48,727 nt of DNA from CAZJRB01 sp964547995 (GTDB lineage Bacteria > Planctomycetota > Planctomycetia > Pirellulales > Thermoguttaceae): contig CAZJRB010000048.1 of the NCBI GenBank assembly GCA_964547995.1, positions 1-48,727 of the forward strand. Reading direction: 5' to 3'. A model generated the notes under the pieces. It was given only the letters and a program-made list of their open reading frames with translations. It did not search any database and was not told the origin of the DNA. Position numbers and translations under genes: made by a program. Below, in pieces: positions 40,675 to 48,727 of this stretch. How positions within the stretch are numbered: the stretch's first letter is position 1; each line of letters starts with the position of its first letter.

Positions 40675-42432
40675 CTAGAACTTCGCCGGGTGCCATGGGC
40701 CGGCCATTTTACCCAATACGATCTTGCCGTCTTTGAGCGAAACGGTTTGGCTGCCCACGACGATCTTGTCGCCCTCGACTTTCGGGACGGGTTTGGCGCC
40801 GGTGGTCAGAAACAGGAAGCTGAGGGTCGTGTTGTCGAGCTTGACCGTGTCGGTGCCCGGAGCCCCGGGGCCGGTCATCACCAGCATGGCATCGGCCCCG
40901 GAGGTCTTCGAGAAGTCGACGGCCAGGCACGTACCGTCGGCCCCGGTCAAGATGCCCGAGCCGTCGGTGGCGGGCCGAAAATCCTTGATGTCGGTCTTCA
41001 CGCGGCCCCATTTGATCTTCTTGCCGAGCCCCCACACCTGAACGCTGCCGTCGGTGTTGGCCTTGTGCCAGCCGCGGGTGTTTCGGGTCTGGACGGAGAC
41101 CACGATGTCGTTTTCGTCTTTCCAGCGATTGCGGAACATGTAGAAGCCGAACGTCTCGTCGCCGATGGCGGGTGGAACCGACTCGACCGGGTTGCGTTCC
41201 TGCATCCCGAACGGCCAGTTGACGAAGGCCAGCACGGCGCGGCCCGGGTAAAAGTTGATCGTGTCGAACGGTCCGCCGGCTTTTTCGTCGGCTGCTTTGA
41301 ACCCGTGGTTGTAGAACCACAGCAAGGCTGTTTTTTCGGGCTCGGTCACTGCGCCGAAGCCCTGGCTGAAGGTGCCGCCGCCGCTCATGCCGGTGCGGTC
41401 CCACACGTTGTGCGGATAGGCGCCGCGTTTGGGGAAGTCGGGCTTTCCGTTCCGCGGGATTGTCAACAGGACCCACTTTAGCGTCATCCACGGGGCGTTG
41501 GGCCGCGGCGTGATGAAGTCCTTTCCGCCGGCGACGCGCCACGCCTGCAAGCCGGGGATGAACGCGATGTTCGACGACATGCAGCCGGTGCCGTCGCCCT
41601 CGGCAAACCAGCCGTGGTCGCCGAAGCCTTCGGTCAGGTTTCGGATCATGCACTTTGCGTTTTCCTGAAGCAGCTTGTCGATCTTGTCGTTATCGACGCC
41701 GGGGTCTCCCTTGATAGCCAACAGTGCCAGAGCCCCGCCGCCGACCTGCATTCCCCAATGGTTGCTGCCCGGCATGTGGCGTTTTCCCTGCGCCAATTCC
41801 GCCAGGCTCATGTACTTGCCTTCGTTGTAATTCTGGATGGCTCGTGCAACTTTCTTGCGGAACTCCTCGTCCCATCCATCGTAACAGAGGTCGTAGCCGA
41901 CGGCATACCAGCCGAGCGAAGGGCCGGCGCGGAGCGCCCCGCCGGGTTGCTTCCATGAATACCTGGCTTCACGGTCGCGGTCGCGGGCGCCCTCGAACGC
42001 CCACTCGAAGCACTGCTTCCCGAGATCCGCGTATTTCTTGTCGCCGGTGATTTGGTAGAGCAATCCGAAGCCGGCGGCGTGGGAGATACTGTAGGCGCCG
42101 ACGGGCATTTCTTGCTTCTGGGGTTTCGGACCACCGCTCTTGCCGTAGGCCGAGGTCATGGGGTTTTTGTGTTCCGGCATCGCGTCGCCGCCGCCGAGCA
42201 GGACTGCCAGTCGATCGAGAATGGCTTTGCCTTCGGGTGTTTTGGCGCGGGCTCGCAGTGCCGGAAGATCGCCCTGGCGGAAGAACAATCGCGGGTGTTC
42301 GCCCGGCTTCGGCGGCGTGAAACCCGGCACGTCCGCCGGCCAGGACGCCTTGTCATCCGCTGTTGCATAACCCGTCGCGACGGTCGCAGCGGTCATCAGG
42401 AAAACCGACGCGAGAAACCTGGAATAGCTCAT
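40675..42432 (-). CDS. Exported heparinase II/III- or alginate-lyase-like protein
   Basis: 585 aa from the ATG at 42432 (MSYSRFLASVFLMTAATV), AAAGGAG about 6 bases upstream. Signal peptide about 1-26. The front has the (alpha/alpha) toroid pattern of polysaccharide lyases: HPRLFFRQGDLPALRARA, GFGLLYQITGDKKYADLG, YDLCYDGWDEEFRKKVA, SNHWGMQVGGGALALLA. The Asn-His-Trp and GFGDHGWFAEGDG stretches are likely active-site regions. The back half is beta-rich, as in heparinase II/III enzymes. It would cleave an acidic polysaccharide outside the cytoplasm; the polymer is unknown. Confidence 0.8.
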   Translation of the reverse strand: MSYSRFLASVFLMTAATVATGYATADDKASWPADVPGFTPPKPGEHPRLFFRQGDLPALRARAKTPEGKAILDRLAVLLGGGDAMPEHKNPMTSAYGKSGGPKPQKQEMPVGAYSISHAAGFGLLYQITGDKKYADLGKQCFEWAFEGARDRDREARYSWKQPGGALRAGPSLGWYAVGYDLCYDGWDEEFRKKVARAIQNYNEGKYMSLAELAQGKRHMPGSNHWGMQVGGGALALLAIKGDPGVDNDKIDKLLQENAKCMIRNLTEGFGDHGWFAEGDGTGCMSSNIAFIPGLQAWRVAGGKDFITPRPNAPWMTLKWVLLTIPRNGKPDFPKRGAYPHNVWDRTGMSGGGTFSQGFGAVTEPEKTALLWFYNHGFKAADEKAGGPFDTINFYPGRAVLAFVNWPFGMQERNPVESVPPAIGDETFGFYMFRNRWKDENDIVVSVQTRNTRGWHKANTDGSVQVWGLGKKIKWGRVKTDIKDFRPATDGSGILTGADGTCLAVDFSKTSGADAMLVMTGPGAPGTDTVKLDNTTLSFLFLTTGAKPVPKVEGDKIVVGSQTVSLKDGKIVLGKMAGPWHPAKF

Positions 42433-42476
42433 GGATTTCTCCTTTGCACGAGAATGACTCGAATGCCCCGGCGGCG

Positions 42477-43013
42477 TCAATCGCTGTGAGACTGGGGTCG
42501 CAGAACCGCAAGGCCGATGTTACCGCACTTTTGCAGCCGGCCGTGCAGCCACTCCGTGAATCCCGCTTGACGGAAGTTTGCCACCTGGAATGCTTTCGGC
42601 TCGGAAGTCACGGGCAACACACTGGCACGCGGGCTGTCGTTGGGTTCGCAATAGACGGTGGCACGCAACACGTCGTCTTCGGGCATCACCAGCGCCGTGA
42701 CTTTGAACTTGGGGTCTCCCTCTTTGGGCGTCCAGAACGCGAAGAGTCGGGTGCCGCCATCGAAATGATCCTCTCGTCGTTCCCATTGGCCGGCCATTCT
42801 GGGTGTCGCTTCCTGGAGATCGCCGAACAGCCTTTCCACCGCCGGGACCACAATGTCCTCGAAGACCTGGTTGGCCAGCTCGACGGCCTTGGCGCGTTTT
42901 TCCTGCTGTACTTTTGTCAGGGTTTCTCGGAGCGTTTCCCTTGCGGCCCTGTCCGATTCGAGTTCTTCCTGTTCCTTCTTGACGTCATCGCCATACGGAT
43001 TAACGCGTGCCAT
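42477..43013 (-). CDS. Hypothetical protein, 178 aa
   Basis: ATG at 43013 with AAAAGGGA about 7 bases upstream; a long open frame continues upstream but is the antisense of other genes. N-terminal charged coiled coil (EEQEELESDRAARETLRETL region), then a compact domain with HFDGGTRLFAFWTPKEGDPK and RATVYCEPNDSPRASVLPVT. Not recognised. The gap to the lyase gene is 44 bases, so co-transcription is possible. Confidence 0.7.
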   Translation of the reverse strand: MARVNPYGDDVKKEQEELESDRAARETLRETLTKVQQEKRAKAVELANQVFEDIVVPAVERLFGDLQEATPRMAGQWERREDHFDGGTRLFAFWTPKEGDPKFKVTALVMPEDDVLRATVYCEPNDSPRASVLPVTSEPKAFQVANFRQAGFTEWLHGRLQKCGNIGLAVLRPQSHSD

Positions 43014-43260
43014 GCTACGTCCCTTTTCAGATAACAATCTGTCTGCCGTACTCCACGCCGCGGCCACCCGTGTGGGGGGCAATGGATGTGTTTCCCCGGT
43101 CGCGGACCCCAACTGCATGCTAGCCGGGATTCTCCGCATGACAAGTGGGGGGCCGTTTGATGCCGGTCGGCGGAAATCCGCCATGGAGATGTCGGACGGT
43201 GGTGCCGGCTGATCATAGAGGGGATAGAGAAAGCACACCCAAAGATTGAGGGAGAAAAAA

Positions 43261-43455
43261 ATGAACGACGGGGGTGGATGGCTGGCCGTAATTGCTTTGT
43301 TACCGATCGCCGGGTCTCTCTTTGCAGGGGGCACAGAGGCCGTTGTGGGCGTTTTGTCCGCGCTGGCGTGGACCGCCCCGTTCCTGATTGCATTCGTCGC
43401 AGTCTGGCTGATCCTTGGCAGGCTGGCCGGACTCGGGCGGCCAGGGCCAAGGTAG
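43261..43455 (+). CDS. Small membrane protein, 64 aa
   Basis: ATG at 43261 with GAGGGAG about 7 bases upstream. Two hydrophobic helices: GWLAVIALLPIAGSLF and TAPFLIAFVAVWLILGRL. No family recognised. A strong hairpin follows its stop directly. Confidence 0.55.
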   Translation: MNDGGGWLAVIALLPIAGSLFAGGTEAVVGVLSALAWTAPFLIAFVAVWLILGRLAGLGRPGPR

Positions 43456-43460
43456 CTTCG

Positions 43461-43491
43461 GCATCCCGGCTGCTCTCTGCAGCCGGGATGC
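43461..43491 (+). terminator. Perfect 13-bp hairpin after the small membrane protein
   Basis: GCATCCCGGCTGC and GCAGCCGGGATGC pair with a 5-base loop (TCTCT), 6 bases after the stop. Only TT follows, so it may work as a stem-only terminator or an RNA-protecting 3' structure. Confidence 0.5.
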
Positions 43492-43588
43492 TTGCGCGGG
43501 AATAGATTGTCCCCGGCCGTGCGATGGAGTATCTTGACTGGGGATCCGCGATCCACTACCTGCGACACCGCTGCCCGTTTGCTGCGCC

Positions 43589-45403
43589 ATGAGCGATTCT
43601 TCCGGCCCGACTGCCGAACTGCCCGAGCCGCACGTTCGGTTCCAGTACGACCTGCGAACGATGCTGGCCCTGACGGCGCTGGTGGCGTGGTTGTGCGGTT
43701 GGGCGGGGTCGTCGGGGATTCCCATTCTCGTTGCCCTGGCCGCGCTGGCCCTGATCGAAGGGGGGTGTACGCAAGGAACCAACCTGCTCGGGGTGCTGGT
43801 CCGCAATCTGTTCGCCTATTTCGTCGTCTCATTGGTATTTGCGTTGGTCGGATTCGGGTTGATGCGGGGCGAGAATCCGACGGGGTGGTTCGGCACAACT
43901 CTTTTCCTCTACTCCCCCTTGGACTTGGAGAAATCTCCCACCGAGGAAGCGATTGTCGAGATAGAGACCCCGCCCGAGCTGCTCGTTGCTCCGGGTGAAG
44001 GTGCGCCAATCGGACCGGACGTTGTGCTGATCGATCCGTCCGACGATGTTCCAGATCCCTTTGCCGAGTCGAGTGCCGACGCGGAAGGCACGTTTGTCGA
44101 TCCGTTTGCCACGGACCCGGAAGATCCGTTTGCTGAAGATGTCCCAGACCCGTTTGCCGAGGACGAAGCCACGGATTCGTCCGAGGGGGACGAAGACGAT
44201 CCTTTCGGAGGCACGAGTGCCGCCGGGAACACCGTACCAATCCCGCCGGATGCGGATCCATTCGGCGACGATCCGTTCGGCGATGGGGAGGGAGGTCCGG
44301 TTGATGCCGAGAATTCCGTTTCCGGTATCCGATGGTCCTCCTTGCCGGGCAAGGCGGCCGATCTGTTCCGGACTTCGGTCGATCCTTTCTTTGGCTTGGA
44401 AGGGGTCCGCACACTCGACGAATTGCTCTTCTCAACAAGCGTTCTCTGGTGTGTCATTGCGTTGGTGATAGCCCACCGGGCACTGGCGGGGCGATCTCGG
44501 CTGACGGGCTATGTGCTGTTCTGGTCCGTTGCGGCTGGACTCGTCTATCCACTTCTTGGAAGCTGGACATTCGGCCCTTTCCAGTGCGGATGGCTGGGGC
44601 GGCTCGGCTTCGCAAGCAACAGAACCTTCCCGCTGCTCCCGGCGCTCTGGGTCTCAGCGTGGGCGGCCCTGGCCGGTCTTCTGATCTTCGGCCGGAAATC
44701 GCGTCCGGCCGGTCGATGCCAGGCGTTGCACTCTCCCCAGTCCAGTCAAGTTATTGTGAGTATCGGACTTGGGTCGTTGTGCGTGCTTCTTGGGATCGTG
44801 CCCTCGGTGTACTGGGTGTTGCAAATACGCAACGACCCCTTCGCGGGAGGCAACCCGTTGATCCACTTTGCGTTCACCCCGCTGGCTACGGTCCTTGCCG
44901 GGATGTTTGGGGCGTTTTCTGCGTCGTTGGCGTGGCTCAAAAGACTGCATCTTCCCATCATCCTGGGCGGTGCGCTGACCGGACTGCTGGCCGGAATGTC
45001 TTTGACTATGCAACTCAGCCCGTTGTGCGGTCTGCTGCTCGGCCTGGTCGGCGGCTTGGGGATGGTCGGTGTTGCCTGGATTCTCGATGCCTTGCGCGTT
45101 GAAGACCCCGGCGGGGCGATTGCCGTCTGTGGCACAGCCGGCGTTTGGGGGACCATCAGTTGGGGCATCTTCGTCAAGTCTCCCGTCGCGATCGTCCGCC
45201 CCGTGCTCGGCGACAGCGGGGTCTACTTCGACGACAAGCAGGTCGTTCTGCAATTGCTGGGAATTGCCGTGAGCTTCGTCTGGGTGTTCGGTGTCAGCGC
45301 TGTCGTGTTTCTGGCAATCCGGCGGATACCATGGCTGCTGAAACGAGAGAATCCCTTGTTGGAAACCTCTGGCGAGTCCGAAGGAGCATCGGATCGAATG
45401 TAA
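43589..45403 (+). CDS. Divergent ammonium-transporter-like membrane protein with acidic DPF repeats
   Basis: 604 aa, ATG at 43589. Two or three membrane helices (about 25-95) come first, then a disordered acidic stretch (about 130-240) with recurrent DPF units (DPFAES, DPFATDPEDPFAED, DPFGDDPFGDG), then an Amt/Rh-like core: VLFWSVAAGLVYPLLGSWTFG, GWLGRLGF, VSAWAALAG, ALTGLLAGM, LRVEDPGGAIAVCGTAGVWG. In true Amt proteins the last block has a His (VHG) and the pore has a twin His; here it is Cys (VCG), and the first His (after GF in VH-x-x-G) is not found. It is therefore unlikely to conduct ammonium in the classical way and may be a sensor. A REPIN begins in its stop codon. Confidence 0.75.
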   Translation: MSDSSGPTAELPEPHVRFQYDLRTMLALTALVAWLCGWAGSSGIPILVALAALALIEGGCTQGTNLLGVLVRNLFAYFVVSLVFALVGFGLMRGENPTGWFGTTLFLYSPLDLEKSPTEEAIVEIETPPELLVAPGEGAPIGPDVVLIDPSDDVPDPFAESSADAEGTFVDPFATDPEDPFAEDVPDPFAEDEATDSSEGDEDDPFGGTSAAGNTVPIPPDADPFGDDPFGDGEGGPVDAENSVSGIRWSSLPGKAADLFRTSVDPFFGLEGVRTLDELLFSTSVLWCVIALVIAHRALAGRSRLTGYVLFWSVAAGLVYPLLGSWTFGPFQCGWLGRLGFASNRTFPLLPALWVSAWAALAGLLIFGRKSRPAGRCQALHSPQSSQVIVSIGLGSLCVLLGIVPSVYWVLQIRNDPFAGGNPLIHFAFTPLATVLAGMFGAFSASLAWLKRLHLPIILGGALTGLLAGMSLTMQLSPLCGLLLGLVGGLGMVGVAWILDALRVEDPGGAIAVCGTAGVWGTISWGIFVKSPVAIVRPVLGDSGVYFDDKQVVLQLLGIAVSFVWVFGVSAVVFLAIRRIPWLLKRENPLLETSGESEGASDRM

Positions 45404-45517
45404 AGCCGCGACCAGTGGTCGCGGAAATGACCCCGGAGGCAACGACTCGCGGTAAATCGCCGGAAGACGTCGGCAACCGTTTTCCCCTGCGTTCCCGCGA
45501 CCACTGGTCGCGGCTTT
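45402..45517. repeat. REPIN-like element 2
   Basis: A 23-base arm (45402-45424) and its exact reverse complement (45495-45517) flank a 70-base centre. Each arm is a palindrome around GCGACCAGTGGTCGC. The first arm overlaps the TAA stop of the Amt-like gene by two bases. Ends AAAGCCGCGACC match element 1 (35882-35967). Confidence 0.8.
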
Positions 45518-45535
45518 GCAACGTTCCGCGATGCG

Positions 45536-45565
45536 TTGCGTCCCGGCTATGGGGTTGGTTATAAT
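45536..45565 (+). promoter_or_regulatory. Promoter of the second sulfatase
   Basis: TTGCGT (45536-45541), an 18-base spacer and a consensus TATAAT (45560-45565), 31 bases before the start codon. Confidence 0.5.
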
Positions 45566-45595
45566 GAACGGATTCCAACACCAGGAGGACACACC

Positions 45596-47182
45596 ATGAC
45601 CGTTTCGCGCCGTCGTTTTCTTCAACAATCGGCCGCCGGGGCCGCGGCGCTTTCGCTTGGGACGGTTGCCGCCGCCGCGGAAGAGAAGCCCAAGCGAAGG
45701 CCGAACTTGATTTACGTGTTCGCGGACCAGCTTCGATATTTTTCCTGCGGCTACGCCGGCGATCCGCTGGCCCGGACGCCGAACATCGACCGGCTGGCGG
45801 CCGGCGGCGCGGACTTCCAAAACTGCGCGTCGATGACGCCCGTCTGCTCCGCCTACCGCGCGTCGCTGATGACCGGCAAGTACACGACCACGACCGGGAT
45901 GGTCATCAACGAGCTGCGCCTGAGCCCCGACCACGAGTGTTTCGGGCACGCATTGACCCGCGGCGGATACCGGACCGGCTACATCGGCAAGTGGCACCTC
46001 TGGGCCAACCAGCTTGGGCACCACCATGCGGACCGCAACGGGTTCATCCCGCCGGGGCCGTACCGGTTGGGGTTCGACGGCCTTTGGGCGGCCTACAACT
46101 TCCACCACAACTACTTCGGGGCGTTTTACTACGAGGACGAACCGAAGAAGATCCACTACCGCCGGCCCGGCATCGACAAACCGTACGAGCCCGACGCCCA
46201 GACCGACATGGCGATCGATTTCATCAACGGGAAGATCGGCACCGAGGGCGCCGAGAAGGACCAGCCGTTCTCGCTGTTCCTTTCGTACGGCACGCCGCAC
46301 GATCCCTGGGGATTCAATAATTGCGAGAAACGCTTCATCGACAAGTTTCGCGACGTCGAGTTTCCCAAGCGAAAGAACTACTCCGCGAAGCAAGACCCGT
46401 ATGCCGACGGCTGGGGAACGATGGGTAAACGCTACCTCGAAAATCTCCAGCAGAACCAGCGCGGCTACTACGCAATGACCGCGAACCTCGATTGGAACAT
46501 CGGGCGGCTGGTCGACGCATTGCACAAGGCGGGTGAGCTGGACAACACGATTATCGTTTTTACCTCCGATCACGGCGAGATGTTTGCCTCGCACGGCCGC
46601 CGGGCGAAGAATATCTTCTACGAGGAGGCCGCCCGGGTGCCGTTTCTGGTCCACTGGCCGGCAGAGATCGCCGCCGGCACGGTATCGGATGCCTGCATCA
46701 GCACACCCGACATCATGCCCACGGTGCTCGGTTTGCTGGACCTGCCGATTCCGGAGGCCGCCGAAGGAATGGACCTCAGCCATTGCGCGCTCGGCAAGAA
46801 AGGCCCCGAGCCGGAGGCCGCTTTGATGCAGAATACCGGCGCATGCGCCGCCTGGCAGGACGGTTTTGAATGGCGGGCGCTCCGCGACAAGCAATTCACC
46901 TACGCCACCTACCGGCGCGACGGCTCGGAACTGCTGTTCGACAACAAAAACGACCCGTATCAGATGAAGAACCTTGCCGAGGATGCCCAGGGCACCGAGC
47001 GGATGAAGCACTTCCGGAACATGCTCGAGAAGCGGATGAAGGGGCTCAACGATACGTTTGCCAACTGCACCTGGTACCGCGAACACTGGACCCGGGACCG
47101 CAACATCCTCCGCGGCGCCAAGGGGGGAACGCACGACCTGGAAGCACTCCGGGGGATCATCCAGAAGTATTTTACGGGATAA
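45596..47182 (+). CDS. Tat-exported sulfatase
   Basis: 528 aa from the ATG at 45596, AGGAGG about 8 bases upstream. Twin-arginine signal SRRRFLQQSAAGAAAL, then the sulfatase core: NLIYVFADQLR, the C-x-A/P-x-R motif as PVCSAYRASLMTG, TGYIGKWHL, FTSDHGEMFASHG and a C-terminal LFDNKNDPYQMKNLA. The Cys is expected to be converted to formylglycine. Tat export fits a substrate in the periplasm or outside. The substrate (a sulfated polysaccharide fragment) cannot be named. It converges with the oxidoreductase gene, 34 bases between stops. Confidence 0.94.
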   Translation: MTVSRRRFLQQSAAGAAALSLGTVAAAAEEKPKRRPNLIYVFADQLRYFSCGYAGDPLARTPNIDRLAAGGADFQNCASMTPVCSAYRASLMTGKYTTTTGMVINELRLSPDHECFGHALTRGGYRTGYIGKWHLWANQLGHHHADRNGFIPPGPYRLGFDGLWAAYNFHHNYFGAFYYEDEPKKIHYRRPGIDKPYEPDAQTDMAIDFINGKIGTEGAEKDQPFSLFLSYGTPHDPWGFNNCEKRFIDKFRDVEFPKRKNYSAKQDPYADGWGTMGKRYLENLQQNQRGYYAMTANLDWNIGRLVDALHKAGELDNTIIVFTSDHGEMFASHGRRAKNIFYEEAARVPFLVHWPAEIAAGTVSDACISTPDIMPTVLGLLDLPIPEAAEGMDLSHCALGKKGPEPEAALMQNTGACAAWQDGFEWRALRDKQFTYATYRRDGSELLFDNKNDPYQMKNLAEDAQGTERMKHFRNMLEKRMKGLNDTFANCTWYREHWTRDRNILRGAKGGTHDLEALRGIIQKYFTG

Positions 47183-47216
47183 TTTGGAACTACTGAAGTT
47201 CGCTTCCGCTGCTCGC

Positions 47217-48512
47217 CTAAAGCGGCCAGCCTTCGCGGTATTTGGGACGGATGTACGGCTCGATCTCGGTGCAGTTCGGCGAGGTCATGGTCTTGGCGTT
47301 CCAATCGAATTCCCGGCCGACGCGATACGCGACGTTGCCCAGCAGGACCGTCTCGGCCATCGGGCCGGAATAGTCGAAGTTGCACGTGGCCGGTTCGCCG
47401 CCTTTGCATGCGTTGATCCATTCTTTGTAGAAGCCGGGCGAGTCGGGGATGTACGGCTTCGGCGACTCGAAGTCCTTGAACTTGTCCTCGGGATAGAGTC
47501 TCCGCGATCCGAACCCACAGACCAAAATCCCTTTCGAGCCGACGAACACGGTGTTGGCTCCCTTCGCCGAAAGCTTGTGTTCGGCCACGACCGGCGGAGC
47601 CGACTTCGTGTGATACCAGTGCAGCGTGACCGGCGGCTTGTCGCCCCGGGCGGGGAACTCGAACCGGGTCTTCATCGAGTTGGGCGTCCGCTGCGGATCG
47701 ACCGGCGGTCCGGAGCCGGCGACCTTTGTGCAGTATTTCAGTCCCAGGGCCCAGTACGAAATATCCAAAATGTGGCATCCCCAGTTGCCCGTCTCGCCGG
47801 TGCCGAAGTCCCACCAGAACCGCCACTTGTACGGACAATACTCCGGGCTGTACTTGCGGTCGGCGGCCGGGCCGAGCCACAGGTCCCACTTCAGGTGTTC
47901 CGGCACGGGCGGGAACTCGGTCGGCACTTTGGGCATCCCCCGGTCGCCGCCGATCCAGGCGTGGACCTCGCGGACTTCGCCGATCGCGCCGCTCTGGACC
48001 AATTCGACAACCCGGTGCATGTTCGGAATTGCGTGTCGCTGGGCGCCGAGTTGCGTGGCCAGTTTCTTCTCCCGGGCGATATCGGCCATCAACCGGCACT
48101 CCGACACGGCATGGCCCAACGGCTTCTCGCAGTAGAGATGTTTACCCATCCGCAGGGCCCTGACCGCGGGATGAACATGCGTATGGTCGGGTGTGCTGAC
48201 GACCACGGCGTCGATCTGCTTTCCCATGTCGTCGAGCATCTTGCGGAAGTCGTAGTACTTCTTTGCCTTGGGAAACTTGCCGTACGCCTTGCCGGCACGA
48301 TTATCATCCACGTCGCACAGGGCGACGATGTTCTCGCCGGAAACGCCGCCGAGGTTTGCGCCCCCGCGGCCGCCGATGCCAATCAGTGCAATATCGAGCT
48401 TTTCGTTGGGTGACGCCCCGCGCGCAAAGATGCCGCGGGAAAGGACCATGCAACCGGCTCCGCCGGCGATACCCCGGCGAAGGAGACTGCGTCGACTAAA
48501 ACGTTGAGACAT
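47217..48512 (-). CDS. Tat-exported Gfo/Idh/MocA-family oxidoreductase
   Basis: 431 aa from the ATG at 48512 (MSQRFSRRSLLRRG); an open frame upstream lacks the signal. Tat motif SRRSLLRRGIAGGAG. NAD(P)-binding fold: IALIGIGGRGGANLGG, VALCDVD, VVVSTPDHTHVHPAVRAL and EKPLGHAVSE, the conserved Lys of the family being in EKP. The second domain carries WDFGTGETGNWGCHILD. These enzymes act on sugars or inositols; the exported planctomycete members are common, with unknown cofactor loading by Tat co-export. The last ~215 bases of the window hold no gene that I can support. Confidence 0.93.
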   Translation of the reverse strand: MSQRFSRRSLLRRGIAGGAGCMVLSRGIFARGASPNEKLDIALIGIGGRGGANLGGVSGENIVALCDVDDNRAGKAYGKFPKAKKYYDFRKMLDDMGKQIDAVVVSTPDHTHVHPAVRALRMGKHLYCEKPLGHAVSECRLMADIAREKKLATQLGAQRHAIPNMHRVVELVQSGAIGEVREVHAWIGGDRGMPKVPTEFPPVPEHLKWDLWLGPAADRKYSPEYCPYKWRFWWDFGTGETGNWGCHILDISYWALGLKYCTKVAGSGPPVDPQRTPNSMKTRFEFPARGDKPPVTLHWYHTKSAPPVVAEHKLSAKGANTVFVGSKGILVCGFGSRRLYPEDKFKDFESPKPYIPDSPGFYKEWINACKGGEPATCNFDYSGPMAETVLLGNVAYRVGREFDWNAKTMTSPNCTEIEPYIRPKYREGWPL

Positions 48513-48727
48513 GATATTCCTGGCTCCTTTATGTAAATGTGTTCCGATCGTCTGCCGCACGCGGCGCCCGGCAATATGGTAGTCTATGATACCGCAGTAA
48601 GCGACCGATGGGAAACGGGCAGTATCTTGGCCCTCTTGCACTTGCTCGCTTGTCACGCAACCCGGACTTAGATAGTGCCAGTCGGAAAAAGGCTGATTTG
48701 GCGTCAGGAAGCGGGCGAAAGCTTGGT

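Noticed and set aside
43014..44438. Long upstream extension of the 178-aa minus-strand gene
   Set aside because: It is antisense to the Amt-like gene; AAAAGGGA and MARVNPYGDD mark the real start at 43013.
44654..47134. An 826-codon minus-strand open frame
   Set aside because: It is antisense to the Amt-like gene and the sulfatase and shows no recognisable domain.

Overview
This window looks like a chromosomal piece of a planctomycete (Planctomycetota, probably Pirellulales-like). The evidence is a Ser/Thr kinase joined to WD40 repeats behind a short N-terminal region typical of that phylum, secreted PQQ-propeller proteins, two sulfatases, a Tat-exported Gfo/Idh/MocA oxidoreductase, small lysine-rich proteins, and high-GC DNA with many long antisense open frames. 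No rRNA, tRNA or CRISPR array was seen.

Layout. 1-4.5 kb: the end of an unknown gene and a large kinase/WD40 protein. 4.6-9.7 kb (minus): an exported methyltransferase-like/PQQ-propeller protein and a sulfatase. 10.15-11.27 kb: a 5'-only remnant of an IS110-family element joined to the body of an exported helical protein. 11.5-21.2 kb (minus): one long co-directional stress/compatible-solute cluster headed by a MarR regulator. It holds two GreA/B C-terminal-like proteins, a cysteine-free HesB-like protein, a sucrose-phosphate-synthase-like GT4, a phosphatase-like HAD protein lacking two key acids, an acidic lipoprotein, a TPR protein, ribosomal protein S21, a GNAT acetyltransferase, small proteins, an intact HAD phosphatase, and a fused GT4/GalT-like enzyme.

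21.5-33.5 kb: a quaternary-amine/methyl-transfer cluster. On plus: an asparagine-synthetase-like enzyme whose nucleophile Cys2 is Ser, two MttB-family proteins, a SAM methyltransferase, a small protein, a YkgJ-type Cys-cluster protein, and an OpuC-type ABC transporter with permease and binding protein fused. On minus, converging on it: a second MarR paralogue, a carbon-nitrogen hydrolase and a third MttB protein. The two MarR paralogues share an unusual C-terminal extension and head the sucrose cluster and the hydrolase/MttB operon, so I infer one osmotic or stress regulon that combines sucrose synthesis with betaine-type solute uptake and processing.

33.6-35 kb: a second 5'-only IS110 remnant that cut a membrane-protein gene, followed by a CHC2 zinc-finger gene fragment and an integrase-like scrap. 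35-48.5 kb: housekeeping and accessory genes (SDR, molybdenum-carrier/SLOG-like protein, M32 carboxypeptidase, CAP protein, heparinase-like lyase, degenerate Amt-like protein, sulfatase, oxidoreductase) with two REPIN-like double hairpins.

The strongest unusual signal is the pair of IS110 left ends. Each has a 248-nt leader before the recombinase start. The two leaders share conserved blocks separated by variable loops. In one copy a variable loop repeats exactly the 9 nt of genomic sequence at the insertion junction, as expected for the target guide of an IS110 bridge RNA.
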